DNA of 64,000 nucleotides, taken from NCBI GenBank assembly GCA_023229765.1, contig JALNYO010000009.1:56477-120476 (forward strand), in the 5' to 3' direction. Below, piece by piece: positions 49,166 through 58,600 of this stretch. The stretch is from Syntrophales bacterium. GTDB taxonomy: Bacteria; Desulfobacterota; Syntrophia; Syntrophales; UBA5619. Numbering within the stretch: the first letter of the stretch is position 1; each line of letters begins with the position of its first letter. The translations under genes were made by a program, and so were the position numbers. The notes beneath the pieces are model-generated. The model had not been told where the DNA came from, searched no databases, and saw nothing but the letters and a program-made list of their open reading frames with translations.

Positions 49166-49846
49166 ATGAGAGTTTTACTTGTTGACGATGAAAATTCGCT
49201 GCGGGAACAAGTAAAAAATATATTGGAAAATCAGCGATATACGGTGGAAACGGCGCAGGACGGCGAACAAGCTCTGGACAAATTGTCCGCAGCCGCGTTT
49301 GATATTGTTATCCTCGATATCATGATGCCGAAGATTGACGGCCTGACGGTTTTAAAGCAGTTGCGCAAGGCAAAAATCGGGACGAGGGTGCTGCTGCTTA
49401 CTGCCAGGGGCGATGCCGCCGATAAGGTCAAAGGGCTCGATCTTGGCGCGGATGACTACCTCGCGAAACCATTTTCCCGCGACGAGCTGCTGGCCCGGGT
49501 GCGCGCCTTGTTGAGACGGTCGGGCAGCGCCTCCGCAGCGCTTTTGAAGGTTCATGATCTTGAGCTGGACACGGTGAGCCGCACGGTAATGAGACAGGGG
49601 AAACAGGTAGAGCTTACTCCCAGGGAGTTTTCGCTGCTGGAATTTCTCCTGTACAACAAAAACAGGGTTGTCTCTCGTTTCAGTCTGGCCGAACACGTTT
49701 GGGGCGATGATTTTGATCCGTTCAGCATGTCTAATTTCATGGATGTCCATATAAAAAATTTGCGCCGTAAAATCGGCGATGGGGAACAGGACAAGATTCT
49801 TCAAACCGTGCGCGGGGTTGGATATATTATCAGGGATTCGGAATAA
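49166..49846 (+). CDS. OmpR/PmrA-like response regulator
   Basis: This 226-residue regulator has DDEN near the start, phospho-acceptor Asp in VILDIMMP (about residue 51) and Lys in YLAKPF (about 101). The winged-helix C-terminus ends QTVRGVGYII. Its stop overlaps the kinase start (TAATG). Placement inside the arn cluster suggests a PmrA-like role in controlling lipid A modification. Confidence 0.92.
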   Translation: MRVLLVDDENSLREQVKNILENQRYTVETAQDGEQALDKLSAAAFDIVILDIMMPKIDGLTVLKQLRKAKIGTRVLLLTARGDAADKVKGLDLGADDYLAKPFSRDELLARVRALLRRSGSASAALLKVHDLELDTVSRTVMRQGKQVELTPREFSLLEFLLYNKNRVVSRFSLAEHVWGDDFDPFSMSNFMDVHIKNLRRKIGDGEQDKILQTVRGVGYIIRDSE

Positions 49847-51273
49847 TGACCGTCAAAACAAGAATAACGCTGTTCATCGCCGGGGCCGGCTTTATCGCCA
49901 GTTTGCTGTTCTCCGTCGTGTTGTTTTTTGAATTGATAGAACAGCCTTTCGAACTTCTGGACGCCGTGCTGCAGGAGGAGGCAGACAGAACAACCAGGAT
50001 TGTCGTTAAAAATCAGGGGGAAGCGTCAGTTCTTGATCACTCTTTCGATAAAATGCATCCATACTGGATCAGGATTTATCGGCAAGGTTCGCATCAAATA
50101 ATTTACCAATCCGACCTTGCCAAAGCGGTGCGACTCTCTTCCTTAAATGTCGGCGCCGACGCCGTTGTCAAGGCTGTGGTTCCCAAGGGACAGCCTGCTT
50201 CTGAAAATAGCAAAATCCAGGAAGTGAGATTCAGGGTTAAGACCTTCTCCATTAATGCTGATGGCAAAACTTACATTACTCAGATTGCGCGGCCATTGGG
50301 GAAACTGGAAGAGGAAATATGGGATATAATTTTCGGAATTATCGCCGGCCTTATTTTCTCCACCCTTATTCTGATCGTCATCAGCCGTTTTGTCGCCGGC
50401 CGGATACTGCAACCAATTGGGAAAATGAAGGATTTGGCGGTCAATATATCGGAGAAGAATCTTGAAAGACGGATCCCCACGGGAAGAGGGCATGATGAGT
50501 TCAGTGAGCTTGCCGGCGCCATAAATACGATGCTGGATCGTCTGCAATACTCCTTCGTGAAACAGCGGGAATTTTTGTTTGACACGGCGCACGAATTAAA
50601 AACGCCCCTTGCAACCATGCGTCTGGCGGTTGAGGAAATTTTCGCTGCTGACGGGGAAAAATCGCGGCCGTCTGCGGAAGAAAACCTTTTGCGCTTGCAA
50701 AACCAGGTGTTGCGGATGGAAAAACTGGTCAAGGATATGCTGAATCTGTCAGCGCTGGAGACACTCGCGGGCATTGATTCCCGATCGTTTGATTTTACGG
50801 CGCTTTTTTCTTCGCTGCTGGCGGAATATGAATTTCTGGCGGATGCGCAGAGGATCAAGATGGAGATCAGCCTGCCCGAGCGACTCGTGGTCAGAGGAGA
50901 CCCTGAAAAACTGAGCCGCGCCTTCTCCAATATTATCGACAACGCCCTCAAGTATAATCTGGAGGGCGGCCGGATTGAAGCAAGCGTTGAGCAATCCGCA
51001 GCCGGGTTGACGATAAGAATCGGCAACACAGGCGCCGGCATTGCCGCAGCCGAACTTCCCCTGGTATTTGAACAGTTTTACCGGATTGAGAAGTCCCGGT
51101 CGTCCCAATTCGGCGGCTCCGGCCTGGGGTTGACGATCGCAAAACGAATTGTCGAACTGCACAGGGGACAGATAACAATTGAGAGCAGGGTGGAAAATTG
51201 GACGCAGGTGACGGTTTTTCTTCCCATTAACTCTGGGCAGTTAGTTGCGGCTTATAGTGAAATTTCCGTTTAA
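49846..51273 (+). CDS. Sensor histidine kinase (PmrB-like)
   Basis: This 475-residue membrane kinase has TM1 (about 8-30), a periplasmic region (35-155), TM2 (160-185), HAMP (185-240) and phospho-acceptor box DTAHELKTPLATMRL. The ATPase part has NIIDNALKYN, GNTGAGI and GSGLGLTIA. Overlap with the response regulator shows co-translation. Its ligand (Fe3+, polymyxin or pH in PmrB) is not deducible. Confidence 0.9.
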   Translation: MTVKTRITLFIAGAGFIASLLFSVVLFFELIEQPFELLDAVLQEEADRTTRIVVKNQGEASVLDHSFDKMHPYWIRIYRQGSHQIIYQSDLAKAVRLSSLNVGADAVVKAVVPKGQPASENSKIQEVRFRVKTFSINADGKTYITQIARPLGKLEEEIWDIIFGIIAGLIFSTLILIVISRFVAGRILQPIGKMKDLAVNISEKNLERRIPTGRGHDEFSELAGAINTMLDRLQYSFVKQREFLFDTAHELKTPLATMRLAVEEIFAADGEKSRPSAEENLLRLQNQVLRMEKLVKDMLNLSALETLAGIDSRSFDFTALFSSLLAEYEFLADAQRIKMEISLPERLVVRGDPEKLSRAFSNIIDNALKYNLEGGRIEASVEQSAAGLTIRIGNTGAGIAAAELPLVFEQFYRIEKSRSSQFGGSGLGLTIAKRIVELHRGQITIESRVENWTQVTVFLPINSGQLVAAYSEISV

Positions 51274-51445
51274 GGGAGGATTGGGCGGGTATTCCCCGTT
51301 TGACAATTTTCTGTATATGAAATAAGGTAGTTGCACTCGGAGAGAGCCTTCAGTATGAATAATCTCGTCGGCAAATGATTAAGAAAATTTTATGGCTAAG
51401 AATCATTAGGAGCTTTATAAAAATATGGGCAGGATTTCCGGATAA

Positions 51446-53122
51446 ATGGGTTTAAAATCAATTAAAATGCTGGTTCTGGTGATTGTCCCCATCTTTGTCT
51501 ATCTGCTGCCGCTCCCCTTCATGCCGCTGATGGAGCCGGATGAGGGGCGCTACAGTTCCATTCCGAACGAGATGAATATCTCCGGAGACTATGTGACCCC
51601 GCGGCTCAAAGGGGTTGTCTATTTCGAGAAGCCCCCGCTTGCCTACTGGGCGACGGCGCTTTCTTTCAAGGTTTTCGGGAAAAACGAATTTTCCGCGCGT
51701 CTTTTTGTTGCCCTTGCGGCCTGGGGGTGCATCATCCTGGCCTATCGGATGGGGCTCTTTTTTCATGATCCCCGGACGGGGCTTTACGCGGCGGCTGTAC
51801 TGACGACATTTTTATATCATTCGGCGCTCGGTCGGATAAACATTCTCGATATGCCGCTTGCCTTTTTCCTCGGGGTGGCGATTTGGTCGGGATTCCGGTT
51901 TTTCGCCAGCGAGGAAAAACGGAAGGTTTGGCTTTACCTCCTCTACCTCTTCAGCGCCCTCGCGTTTTTGACTAAGGGACTGATCGGGATCGTGTTTCCG
52001 TTCGGCATTATTGGCGTCTGGCTGCTTTTCTCCCGACGGTTCCGCGACATCTTGCGTCTCGTCTCCCCCCTCGGCATCCTGCTGTTTGCAGCGGTTTCGC
52101 TGCCCTGGCTGATCCTCGTGCAACGGGAGAACCCGGATTTCTTTCGCTTCTTTTTCATTCAGGAGCACTTTTTACGTTACACAACAAAGATTCATGATCA
52201 CTATCAGCCGCTCTATTACTATCTCCCCTTCCTTCTTGCCGGAACGCTGCCCTGGATTTTCTATCTTCCCGAGGCGATAAAGGGAGTTAAGGGCGGCGAA
52301 TCCCTGTTCAAAAGGGAGGAGAAGTCATTTTTGCTGGTGTGGGCAGGGTTAATTTTTGTCTTTTTTTCCTTATCCTCATCGAAACTGGTTCCCTACCTGA
52401 CCCCGCTTTTCCCTCCGCTTGCCGTTGGTTTCGGCGTGATTTTCCGGCGTTTTGAGAAAAGCCAAGGGGACACGGTCGATCCGGTTGCCGGAGGCTGGCG
52501 CCTTGCCGGCATTATTATGCCCCTGCTTTTTCTGACGGCGCTTTTTGTCCCGCTTTTTCTCTCCAAACATAGCGTTAATCCTTCGACATGGCTGGCCTTG
52601 ATCGCGATACCCGCTTTTATTCAGCTTGTTTTACTATTTTTGCCTTTCCGGATACGAACCAAAGGCGGCCGCGGCTGGTTTTTGACGATTTATCTGCTTT
52701 ACGCGCTTTTTTTCGTTTCGCTGACGGCGCCCCTGTCCCATTATCTTGCTCCTTACAAATCGGCCCGGCAGCTTTCTGCTGCTATCGAAAGCAATATTCC
52801 TCGGGATGCCGAGGTGTATCAATATGGGATATCACTTTACGGCGTTGATTTTTACACCGGCAGAAAAACCCCGATTGTTGATGATATCGGGGAATTGGGG
52901 TACGGTGTTTTGCAACTTCCTAAGGAAAAGCGTGATCATTACTTCCTCCATTCGGAGGCGTTTTTCAAGAAGGCAAAAAATACAAAAGGGTTATACTGCG
53001 CGACGGAAAACGACGAAAAACTGGCGAGGCTGAAAAAAGAGTTTCCCGAGAGCCGCATTTTGTGGCAGAGTGCCGAGTACTCGCTTTTGCAACTGAACGG
53101 ATCAACCCCCAAGGAGAATTGA
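51446..53122 (+). CDS. arnT: ArnT-like lipid A/undecaprenyl-sugar glycosyltransferase (second copy)
   Basis: This 558-residue GT-C glycosyltransferase is related to but clearly diverged from the first copy. Signature MEPDEGRYSSIPNEM (about 31-45) is followed by VVYFEKPPLAYW. About 12 membrane helices precede a periplasmic C-terminal domain. It lies directly before arnB (1-bp gap between stop and next start), making it the operonic arnT. The two copies may differ in donor or acceptor. Confidence 0.87.
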   Translation: MGLKSIKMLVLVIVPIFVYLLPLPFMPLMEPDEGRYSSIPNEMNISGDYVTPRLKGVVYFEKPPLAYWATALSFKVFGKNEFSARLFVALAAWGCIILAYRMGLFFHDPRTGLYAAAVLTTFLYHSALGRINILDMPLAFFLGVAIWSGFRFFASEEKRKVWLYLLYLFSALAFLTKGLIGIVFPFGIIGVWLLFSRRFRDILRLVSPLGILLFAAVSLPWLILVQRENPDFFRFFFIQEHFLRYTTKIHDHYQPLYYYLPFLLAGTLPWIFYLPEAIKGVKGGESLFKREEKSFLLVWAGLIFVFFSLSSSKLVPYLTPLFPPLAVGFGVIFRRFEKSQGDTVDPVAGGWRLAGIIMPLLFLTALFVPLFLSKHSVNPSTWLALIAIPAFIQLVLLFLPFRIRTKGGRGWFLTIYLLYALFFVSLTAPLSHYLAPYKSARQLSAAIESNIPRDAEVYQYGISLYGVDFYTGRKTPIVDDIGELGYGVLQLPKEKRDHYFLHSEAFFKKAKNTKGLYCATENDEKLARLKKEFPESRILWQSAEYSLLQLNGSTPKEN

Positions 53123-53123
53123 T

Positions 53124-54266
53124 GTGAAGAAAAGAGAGGATTTTCTGCCGATGAACCGGCCTTCCCTCGGAGAAGCCGAGATTGCCGCAGTTACCGCTTG
53201 TCTGCGCTCGCGCTGGATTACAACCGGGGCGCTCTGTAAGACTTTTGAAGAAAAATTTCAGGTACTTACTGGGGCAAAGTACGCTGTTTCCCTGACTTCC
53301 GGAACGGCGGGGATGGATATTCTGCTGACGGCGCTTGGCATTGGCACAGGCGATGAAGTGATTACCCCCTCGCTGACATTTGCCTCAACGGTTAATATGA
53401 TTGCGCTGCACGGCGGCCGGCCGGTTTTTGTCGATATCGACTATGACACCCTCAACATCAACGCCGATGCAATTGAGGCCTTGATAACCCCCCGGACAAA
53501 GGCGATTATCCCCGTGCATTTTGGCGGCGCCCCGTCGGATATGGACAAAATTCAGGAGATTGCCCAGCGTCATAACCTGATTGTAATTGAAGACGCAGCC
53601 CACGCTGTGGGAACGCGCTACCGGGGAATTCATGCCGGCGGCTTCGGGGAGATTGCAATATTTTCCTTTCATCCAATCAAGAATATAACGACCGGCGAGG
53701 GAGGGCTGATCACCCATAACGATGAGAAACTGGAAAAGAAACTCCGTCTGCTGCGCTTTCACGGTATAGAGCGGGATGCCTGGAAACGCTATGGAAAAGG
53801 GGGGAACCCCGAATACGATATCGAGGCGCCGGGCTGGAAATACAACATGACGGACATCCAGGCGGCCCTGGGGAACGCCCAGTTTGATAGGCTCGGTGAG
53901 TTCAACCGCCGCCGGGCCGAAATCGTTTCGTTGTACGAGGAGGGGCTGCGGGAGGTGCAAGGGCTGGAACTGACGCTCGCTCCCGACTACCCGCACGAAC
54001 ATGCCCATCACCTCTTTGTGGTGAAAATTCTCGCGATGAAAAGGGAGCGCTTCATGGAGAAGCTCTCCGACTACAACATCGGCTACGGGCTCCATTTCCC
54101 GCCCTGCCATCTGCTCAAATATGTCAGGGAGCGCTATGGGCTTGTCTCCCTGCCGGAGACGGAAAAAGCCGCGGATAAAATCATCTCTCTGCCCCTTTTC
54201 CCGGAAATGACGGATGACGACGTCGGGTATGTCTCAGAGGCGATAAAGGAAATAATGGCCGGCTGA
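53124..54266 (+). CDS. arnB: UDP-4-amino-4-deoxy-L-arabinose aminotransferase ArnB
   Basis: This 380-residue PLP-dependent DegT/DnrJ-family enzyme aminates UDP-4-keto-arabinose. The PLP lysine is in SFHPIKNITTGEGG (about residue 182). LTSGTAGMDI and VIEDAAHAVG are typical. Translation begins at GTG 53124 after AAGGAG. It is in the arn operon between arnT and arnC. Confidence 0.93.
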   Translation: MKKREDFLPMNRPSLGEAEIAAVTACLRSRWITTGALCKTFEEKFQVLTGAKYAVSLTSGTAGMDILLTALGIGTGDEVITPSLTFASTVNMIALHGGRPVFVDIDYDTLNINADAIEALITPRTKAIIPVHFGGAPSDMDKIQEIAQRHNLIVIEDAAHAVGTRYRGIHAGGFGEIAIFSFHPIKNITTGEGGLITHNDEKLEKKLRLLRFHGIERDAWKRYGKGGNPEYDIEAPGWKYNMTDIQAALGNAQFDRLGEFNRRRAEIVSLYEEGLREVQGLELTLAPDYPHEHAHHLFVVKILAMKRERFMEKLSDYNIGYGLHFPPCHLLKYVRERYGLVSLPETEKAADKIISLPLFPEMTDDDVGYVSEAIKEIMAG

Positions 54267-54332
54267 CATGCACGCATTTTATGAACATTAAACTTCGTTT
54301 TCGAGTGAAAGCGCAGAAGGAAACTTGAAGAG

Positions 54333-55316
54333 ATGGCAACAGAAAACATTGGAAATTATAAAGATATGATATCATTAGTAGTTCCTGTTTATAACGAAGA
54401 GGAGAATCTGCCGGAGCTGATGAAACGGATCCGCCCGGTGATGGCGGCTTTAGACAGACGATGGGAGATAATCCTGGTCGATGACGGCAGCCGGGATCGA
54501 TCGCTGGAACTCTTGAAGGAATTTACCGTTTATCCCGAGGTGCGGGTTGTCGAACTAACCAGAAATTATGGGCAGCACGCGGCGATTCTGGCGGGTTTTT
54601 CGGTTGTCAACGGTGAGATAATCGTTACCCTGGATGCGGATCTCCAGAATCCGCCCGAGGAGATCCCCCGTCTTATCGCCGCAATGGAAGAGGACGGGCT
54701 CGACGTGGTCGGGACGATTCGAAAAAAGCGAAAGGATTCCCTCTTTCGGATCATTCCTTCCCGAATCGTCAATATCGTTGCCCGGAAGATCACCGGCGTC
54801 CACATGACCGACTGGGGATGCATGCTGCGGGCCTACCGCCGGACGGTTGTCGAGAGGATGATCTCCTGTCACGAACATGCCACCTTCATCCCGGCCCTGG
54901 CTACCCATTTTGGAAAGCGCATCAAGGAGATAGAGGTTGCCCACGAAGAGCGGCACGGGGGAAAATCAAACTACCCGCTGAGAAAACTGATCAGCTTGCA
55001 GTTCGATCTGGTCGCCTCCTTCTCCGAATGGCCGATCAAACTCATCATGTACGGAGGCGTTCTGCTTGCCTTCCTCGGCGTGCTGTTCGGCCTTTTTCTG
55101 GCCGCCGCCCGGCTTATCTATGGCGCCCATTGGGCGGCTCAGGGCGTCTTCACGCTGTTTGCCATCATGTTTGTCTTTGTGGGACTTCAGTTTTTTGCCC
55201 TGGGCATTCTGGGAGAATATATCGGCAGGATATACCGGGAGGTTCGCAAACGGCCGGAATATGTGATCGAAAAGGTTTATGGCGGTCCAGTTGCAAAGGC
55301 GGAAGAAAAAGCATGA
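54333..55316 (+). CDS. arnC: Undecaprenyl-phosphate 4-deoxy-4-formamido-L-arabinose transferase ArnC
   Basis: This 327-residue GT2 enzyme moves the formylated sugar from UDP to undecaprenyl phosphate on the cytoplasmic face. The donor site is VPVYNEEENL and LVDDGSRD, with the metal motif TLDADLQNPPEEI. Two C-terminal membrane helices anchor it (about 235-260 and 270-295). GHGGKSNY-like HGGKSNYP is conserved. The stop overlaps the formyltransferase start by 4 bp. Confidence 0.94.
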   Translation: MATENIGNYKDMISLVVPVYNEEENLPELMKRIRPVMAALDRRWEIILVDDGSRDRSLELLKEFTVYPEVRVVELTRNYGQHAAILAGFSVVNGEIIVTLDADLQNPPEEIPRLIAAMEEDGLDVVGTIRKKRKDSLFRIIPSRIVNIVARKITGVHMTDWGCMLRAYRRTVVERMISCHEHATFIPALATHFGKRIKEIEVAHEERHGGKSNYPLRKLISLQFDLVASFSEWPIKLIMYGGVLLAFLGVLFGLFLAAARLIYGAHWAAQGVFTLFAIMFVFVGLQFFALGILGEYIGRIYREVRKRPEYVIEKVYGGPVAKAEEKA

Positions 55317-56251
55317 AAGCAGTGGTATTTGCCTATCATAACATGGGAATAGCGGGGCTTGACGCCCTGGAAAGAGCCGGATTGGAAATCTCCTTGATTT
55401 TTTCCCACGCAGACGATCCGGCGGAGAACTGCTGGTTTGGCTCGGTCCGGGAGTGGGGAATAAAACGGGGCATACCGGTGGAATGTCCTATGGATATCCG
55501 CGAGGAGAAATGGACGAAGCGGATCGCCGCGCTTGCTCCGGAGATGATCTTTTCCTTTTACTACCGTTTTATGCTCCCCGATGAAATTCTCGTAATTCCC
55601 ACCTGGGGGGCGTATAACCTCCACGGCTCTTTGCTCCCCAAGTATCGCGGCCGGGCGCCGGTGAACTGGGTGCTGGTTAATGGTGAGAAGCAGACGGGGG
55701 TTACGCTGCACCATCTTGGGCATAAACCCGATGCCGGCGATATCGTGGGTCAGCGGGTTGTGCCGATCGCGTTTGAGGACACGGCGCTTGCGCTCTTTGG
55801 AAAATTGTGCGCAGCCGCGGGCGGGCTTCTTGACGAGCTGCTGCCTTTGATGAAAATCGGCAAGGCGCCCCGTATCAAACAGGATTTAGCGAAGGGCAGC
55901 TATTTTGGCGGCCGGCGGCCGGACGATGGCCGTATCTGCTGGAGCTGGCCGGCAGAGCGGATATATAACCTGATTCGCGCAGTTACCGACCCCTATCCGG
56001 GCGCGTTCGGCGCTATGCCGGACTGCTCCCGGCTGATGGTATGGTGGGGCCTGCCCCAGGAGGATGAGGAGACAGGAGAGAAAAGCGAGCAGGAAATTCC
56101 TGGAACAATTGGGGTAGAGAACAAAATGGTTACGGTACAGACAGGGGAGGGGAAAATCCGTCTTTTGGATGTTCAGAGTGAAGGGGTAAGGATGACCGGA
56201 GACGCGCTTTATAACTTTTTCAAAAAAAGGGAAGGAATAAAACTATCATGA
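55313..56251 (+). CDS. arnA: UDP-L-Ara4N formyltransferase (stand-alone ArnA N-terminal domain)
   Basis: This 312-residue enzyme corresponds to residues 1 to about 304 of E. coli ArnA. Formyltransferase catalytic residues are in NLHGSLLPKYRGRAP (Asn, His) and HKPDAGDIVGQ (Asp). A C-terminal OB-like domain follows. In E. coli this domain is fused to the decarboxylase; here the latter is a separate gene overlapping by 4 bp, so stoichiometry is probably kept by coupled translation. Confidence 0.92.
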   Translation: MKAVVFAYHNMGIAGLDALERAGLEISLIFSHADDPAENCWFGSVREWGIKRGIPVECPMDIREEKWTKRIAALAPEMIFSFYYRFMLPDEILVIPTWGAYNLHGSLLPKYRGRAPVNWVLVNGEKQTGVTLHHLGHKPDAGDIVGQRVVPIAFEDTALALFGKLCAAAGGLLDELLPLMKIGKAPRIKQDLAKGSYFGGRRPDDGRICWSWPAERIYNLIRAVTDPYPGAFGAMPDCSRLMVWWGLPQEDEETGEKSEQEIPGTIGVENKMVTVQTGEGKIRLLDVQSEGVRMTGDALYNFFKKREGIKLS

Positions 56252-57270
56252 AGGTATTGATTTTAGGGGTAAACGGATTTATCGGGCACCATCTGACGCA
56301 GCGCATCCTCGACGAGACGGACTGGAGCGTCTATGGGATGGACCTCTCCGATGACCGTCTGGGAAAGAACCTGCAAAATCCGCGGTTTCATTTCATCGAA
56401 GGGGATATTGCGATTAACCGGGAGTGGATCGAGTACCATGTCAAAAAATGCGATGTCGTGCTGCCGCTGGTCGCGATCGCGACGCCAAAACTGTACGTTG
56501 AGGACCCAATTGGTGTTTTTAATCTCGATTTCGAGATGAACCTCAATATCGTCAAGCAGTGCGTAAAGTATCATAAAAGGGTGCTTTTTCCTTCCACCTC
56601 AGAGGTTTACGGCGCCTGCCCCGATCGGGAATTCAAGGAGGATGAAAGCTACCTTGTGGTCGGCCCGATACAAAAAGAGCGCTGGATTTACTCCTGCTCG
56701 AAGCAACTTTTAGACCGGGTTATCTACGCGTATGGCACAAGGGGGCAGGTTGAATTTACCCTTTTTCGCCCCTTCAACTGGATCGGTCCCCGCCTTGATT
56801 CCCTTTACGCCGCGAAGGAGGGGAGTTCCCGGGTGGTGACGCAGTTCATCGCGGAGCTGATGCTGAAGCGGCCGATCTCGCTTGTTGACGGCGGCAGTCA
56901 GAAGCGCTGCTTCACTTACATAGATGACGGCATCTCCGCCCTGGTGAAGATCATCGCCAACAAGGACGATGTCTGCAAAAACGAGATCATCAACATCGGC
57001 AGTCCGGGCAATGAATGCTCTGTGCGGGAGCTGGCCTACAAGCTGAAGGAACTCTTTATGGAGCATCCGCGTCATCGTGACGACAAAACCTATTCGGAAA
57101 TCATTGAAGTGTCCTCCGAGGATTTTTATGGGAAGGGATATCAGGACATAATCACCCGTACCCCGAGCATAGAAAAGGCGCGCCGGCTTTTAGACTGGAC
57201 TCCTCAGATAAATCTGGATGATTCGCTGCGGATGACTTTGTATGCGTTTCTCGAAGAAAATGACAGGTAG
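56248..57270 (+). CDS. arnA: UDP-glucuronate oxidative decarboxylase (stand-alone ArnA C-terminal domain)
   Basis: This 340-residue SDR enzyme converts UDP-glucuronate to UDP-4-keto-arabinose with NAD. The Rossmann loop is GVNGFIGHHL. The catalytic Ser/Glu region is FPSTSEVYGAC and the Tyr/Lys pair is YSCSKQLLDRVI. It equals residues about 314-660 of E. coli ArnA. Its final bases CAGGTAG, including the TAG stop, are duplicated beyond a MITE-like insertion at 57271-57399. Confidence 0.92.
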   Translation: MKVLILGVNGFIGHHLTQRILDETDWSVYGMDLSDDRLGKNLQNPRFHFIEGDIAINREWIEYHVKKCDVVLPLVAIATPKLYVEDPIGVFNLDFEMNLNIVKQCVKYHKRVLFPSTSEVYGACPDREFKEDESYLVVGPIQKERWIYSCSKQLLDRVIYAYGTRGQVEFTLFRPFNWIGPRLDSLYAAKEGSSRVVTQFIAELMLKRPISLVDGGSQKRCFTYIDDGISALVKIIANKDDVCKNEIINIGSPGNECSVRELAYKLKELFMEHPRHRDDKTYSEIIEVSSEDFYGKGYQDIITRTPSIEKARRLLDWTPQINLDDSLRMTLYAFLEENDR

Positions 57271-57399
57271 GGAGCTTTGAATTTCTCCCGAAATGTTGTT
57301 AATTGTCATTCCCGTGAAAACGGGAATCTGGTCTTTTCGGGAACTTATAGATTCCCGCCTGCGCGGGAATGACAAAAGGGTATAGATTTTCAAAGCTCT
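57271..57399. mobile_element. MITE-like insertion between the arnA decarboxylase gene and arnD
   Basis: The 129-bp element has terminal inverted repeats GGAGCTTTGAA (57271-57281) and TTCAAAGCTCT (57389-57399), 10 of 11 pairing. CAGGTAG flanks it at 57264-57270 and 57400-57406 as a direct repeat, consistent with a target duplication of 7-8 bp that includes the upstream stop codon. Inside are TCATTCCCGTG and GCGCGGGAATGA inverted segments. It encodes no protein. Confidence 0.7.
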
Positions 57400-57436
57400 C
57401 AGGTAGGGAGTTAGGCTGCTGGGGAGGGGAGGGGTT

Positions 57437-58297
57437 TTGTCCGGCATACTGGGTCTGAAAATCGATGTCGATACTTATCAGGGGATGAAGGAAGGGGTGC
57501 CTTGTCTTCTCGATATATTGAGAAAAAACAACCTGCCGGCGACTTTTTACTTAAGCATCGGCCCGGATGCCTCAGGTCGGGCCGTTCTGCAGCTTCTGAG
57601 AAACCCCCGTTTTTTGAAGAAAATGATCCGGACGCGCGCGGCGAGTCTTTACGGGTTTCGCACGGCCCTCTACGGAACGCTGCTGCCATCGCCAATGATT
57701 GCCCTTTCTTTTCCCGAGATCGTCCGGCGGATAAAGGCGGAAGGGCACGAGGTGCAGTTTCATGCCTGGGATCACCGGCGCTGGCAGGATGAGCTCTTCA
57801 CGAAATCAGAGAGTTGGATACGGGAGTGGTTTAAGCGTGGCATCGCCGGTTTTGAGCGCCTGGTCGGAGAAAAACCGCAGTCATTCGGCGCCCCGGCTTG
57901 GCTGATCGATGACCGCGTGCTGTCAATTGTGGGCGGGCTTGGTTTTGAGTATCTAAGTTGCACAAGGGCGCGGGCGCCGTTTATCCACGAAGGGATAAAT
58001 CTTGTTGAAATCCCGTCGGATATCCCCTGTTTCGAGGAGGTGGGGATGGCGGAGGGGACGCAAAAAATTCTGTCCGCGCTGGCCGAAGGCGGGATGCACG
58101 TCCTGCCGGTTCATGCCGAGGTCGAAGGCGGGATCATGGCCGATAATTTTATCGCCCTGATTGAAGCGATAAAAAAGATGGATTATCGCTTTGTCAGACT
58201 GGGCGAGATGATCTCCCTGCTGGATCGCGCTGAGCTTCCCCGCCGCCGGTTTCGCCTCGAACTTCTGCCGGGCCGCTCCGTTGCCTGCGCCGTCTGA
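57437..58297 (+). CDS. arnD: 4-deoxy-4-formamido-L-arabinose-phosphoundecaprenol deformylase ArnD
   Basis: This 286-residue NodB-type polysaccharide deacetylase removes the formyl group from the lipid-linked sugar before transfer. The opening ILGLKIDVDTYQG carries the metal-site Asp, and FHAWDHRRWQDE carries the His and Asp of the second motif. VHAEVEGG near the end is ArnD-like. Translation starts at TTG 57437 after a G-rich GGGGAGGGG tract. A MITE separates it from the upstream gene of the operon. Confidence 0.9.
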   Translation: MSGILGLKIDVDTYQGMKEGVPCLLDILRKNNLPATFYLSIGPDASGRAVLQLLRNPRFLKKMIRTRAASLYGFRTALYGTLLPSPMIALSFPEIVRRIKAEGHEVQFHAWDHRRWQDELFTKSESWIREWFKRGIAGFERLVGEKPQSFGAPAWLIDDRVLSIVGGLGFEYLSCTRARAPFIHEGINLVEIPSDIPCFEEVGMAEGTQKILSALAEGGMHVLPVHAEVEGGIMADNFIALIEAIKKMDYRFVRLGEMISLLDRAELPRRRFRLELLPGRSVACAV

Positions 58298-58600
58298 GAG
58301 GCAGGTAAATTTAAGCAAATAGAGGTAATTGCAAAACCATTTGTCATTCCCGAAAGCGAAGCTTAATGTTCATAATATGGAGGCAATTGCAAAACCATTT
58401 GTCATTCCCGAATGTCTCTATCGGGAATATGGTTTTTCAGGCAGTTAGAACCAGATTCCCGCTCAGAATCGTTGCGGGAATGACAGAATGGGGAGTTTTG
58501 CAATTACCTCAATAGATGTTAAAAAAGATTGTAATTTTGCCTCGCAGTGTTATATGAGGCTCCGAGTTTTTTACAACTATAAATAGACGGGAGTCAAAAC
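58298..58600. other. Intergenic region occupied by a MITE
   Basis: Most of this 303-bp gap is the repeat element 58322-58510. The remaining 90 bp before the transaldolase is AT-rich and should hold its promoter or ribosome binding region; no confident boxes were recognised. Confidence 0.5.
58322..58510. mobile_element. MITE-like repeat with perfect 16-bp terminal inverted repeats
   Basis: GAGGTAATTGCAAAAC (58322-58337) is exactly inverted at 58495-58510. AATA flanks both ends (58318-58321 and 58511-58514), consistent with a 4-bp target duplication. Internally AATTGCAAAACCATTTGTCA occurs twice about 58 bp apart, followed by GGGAATGACAG in reverse. A sister copy lies at 59927-60079 and a partial one at 45581-45650. 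Confidence 0.75.

Noticed and set aside
54818..55312. A long N-terminal extension of the ArnA formyltransferase frame
   Set aside because: The extension overlaps arnC in another frame; the ATG at 55313 overlaps the arnC stop and gives the normal N-terminus.
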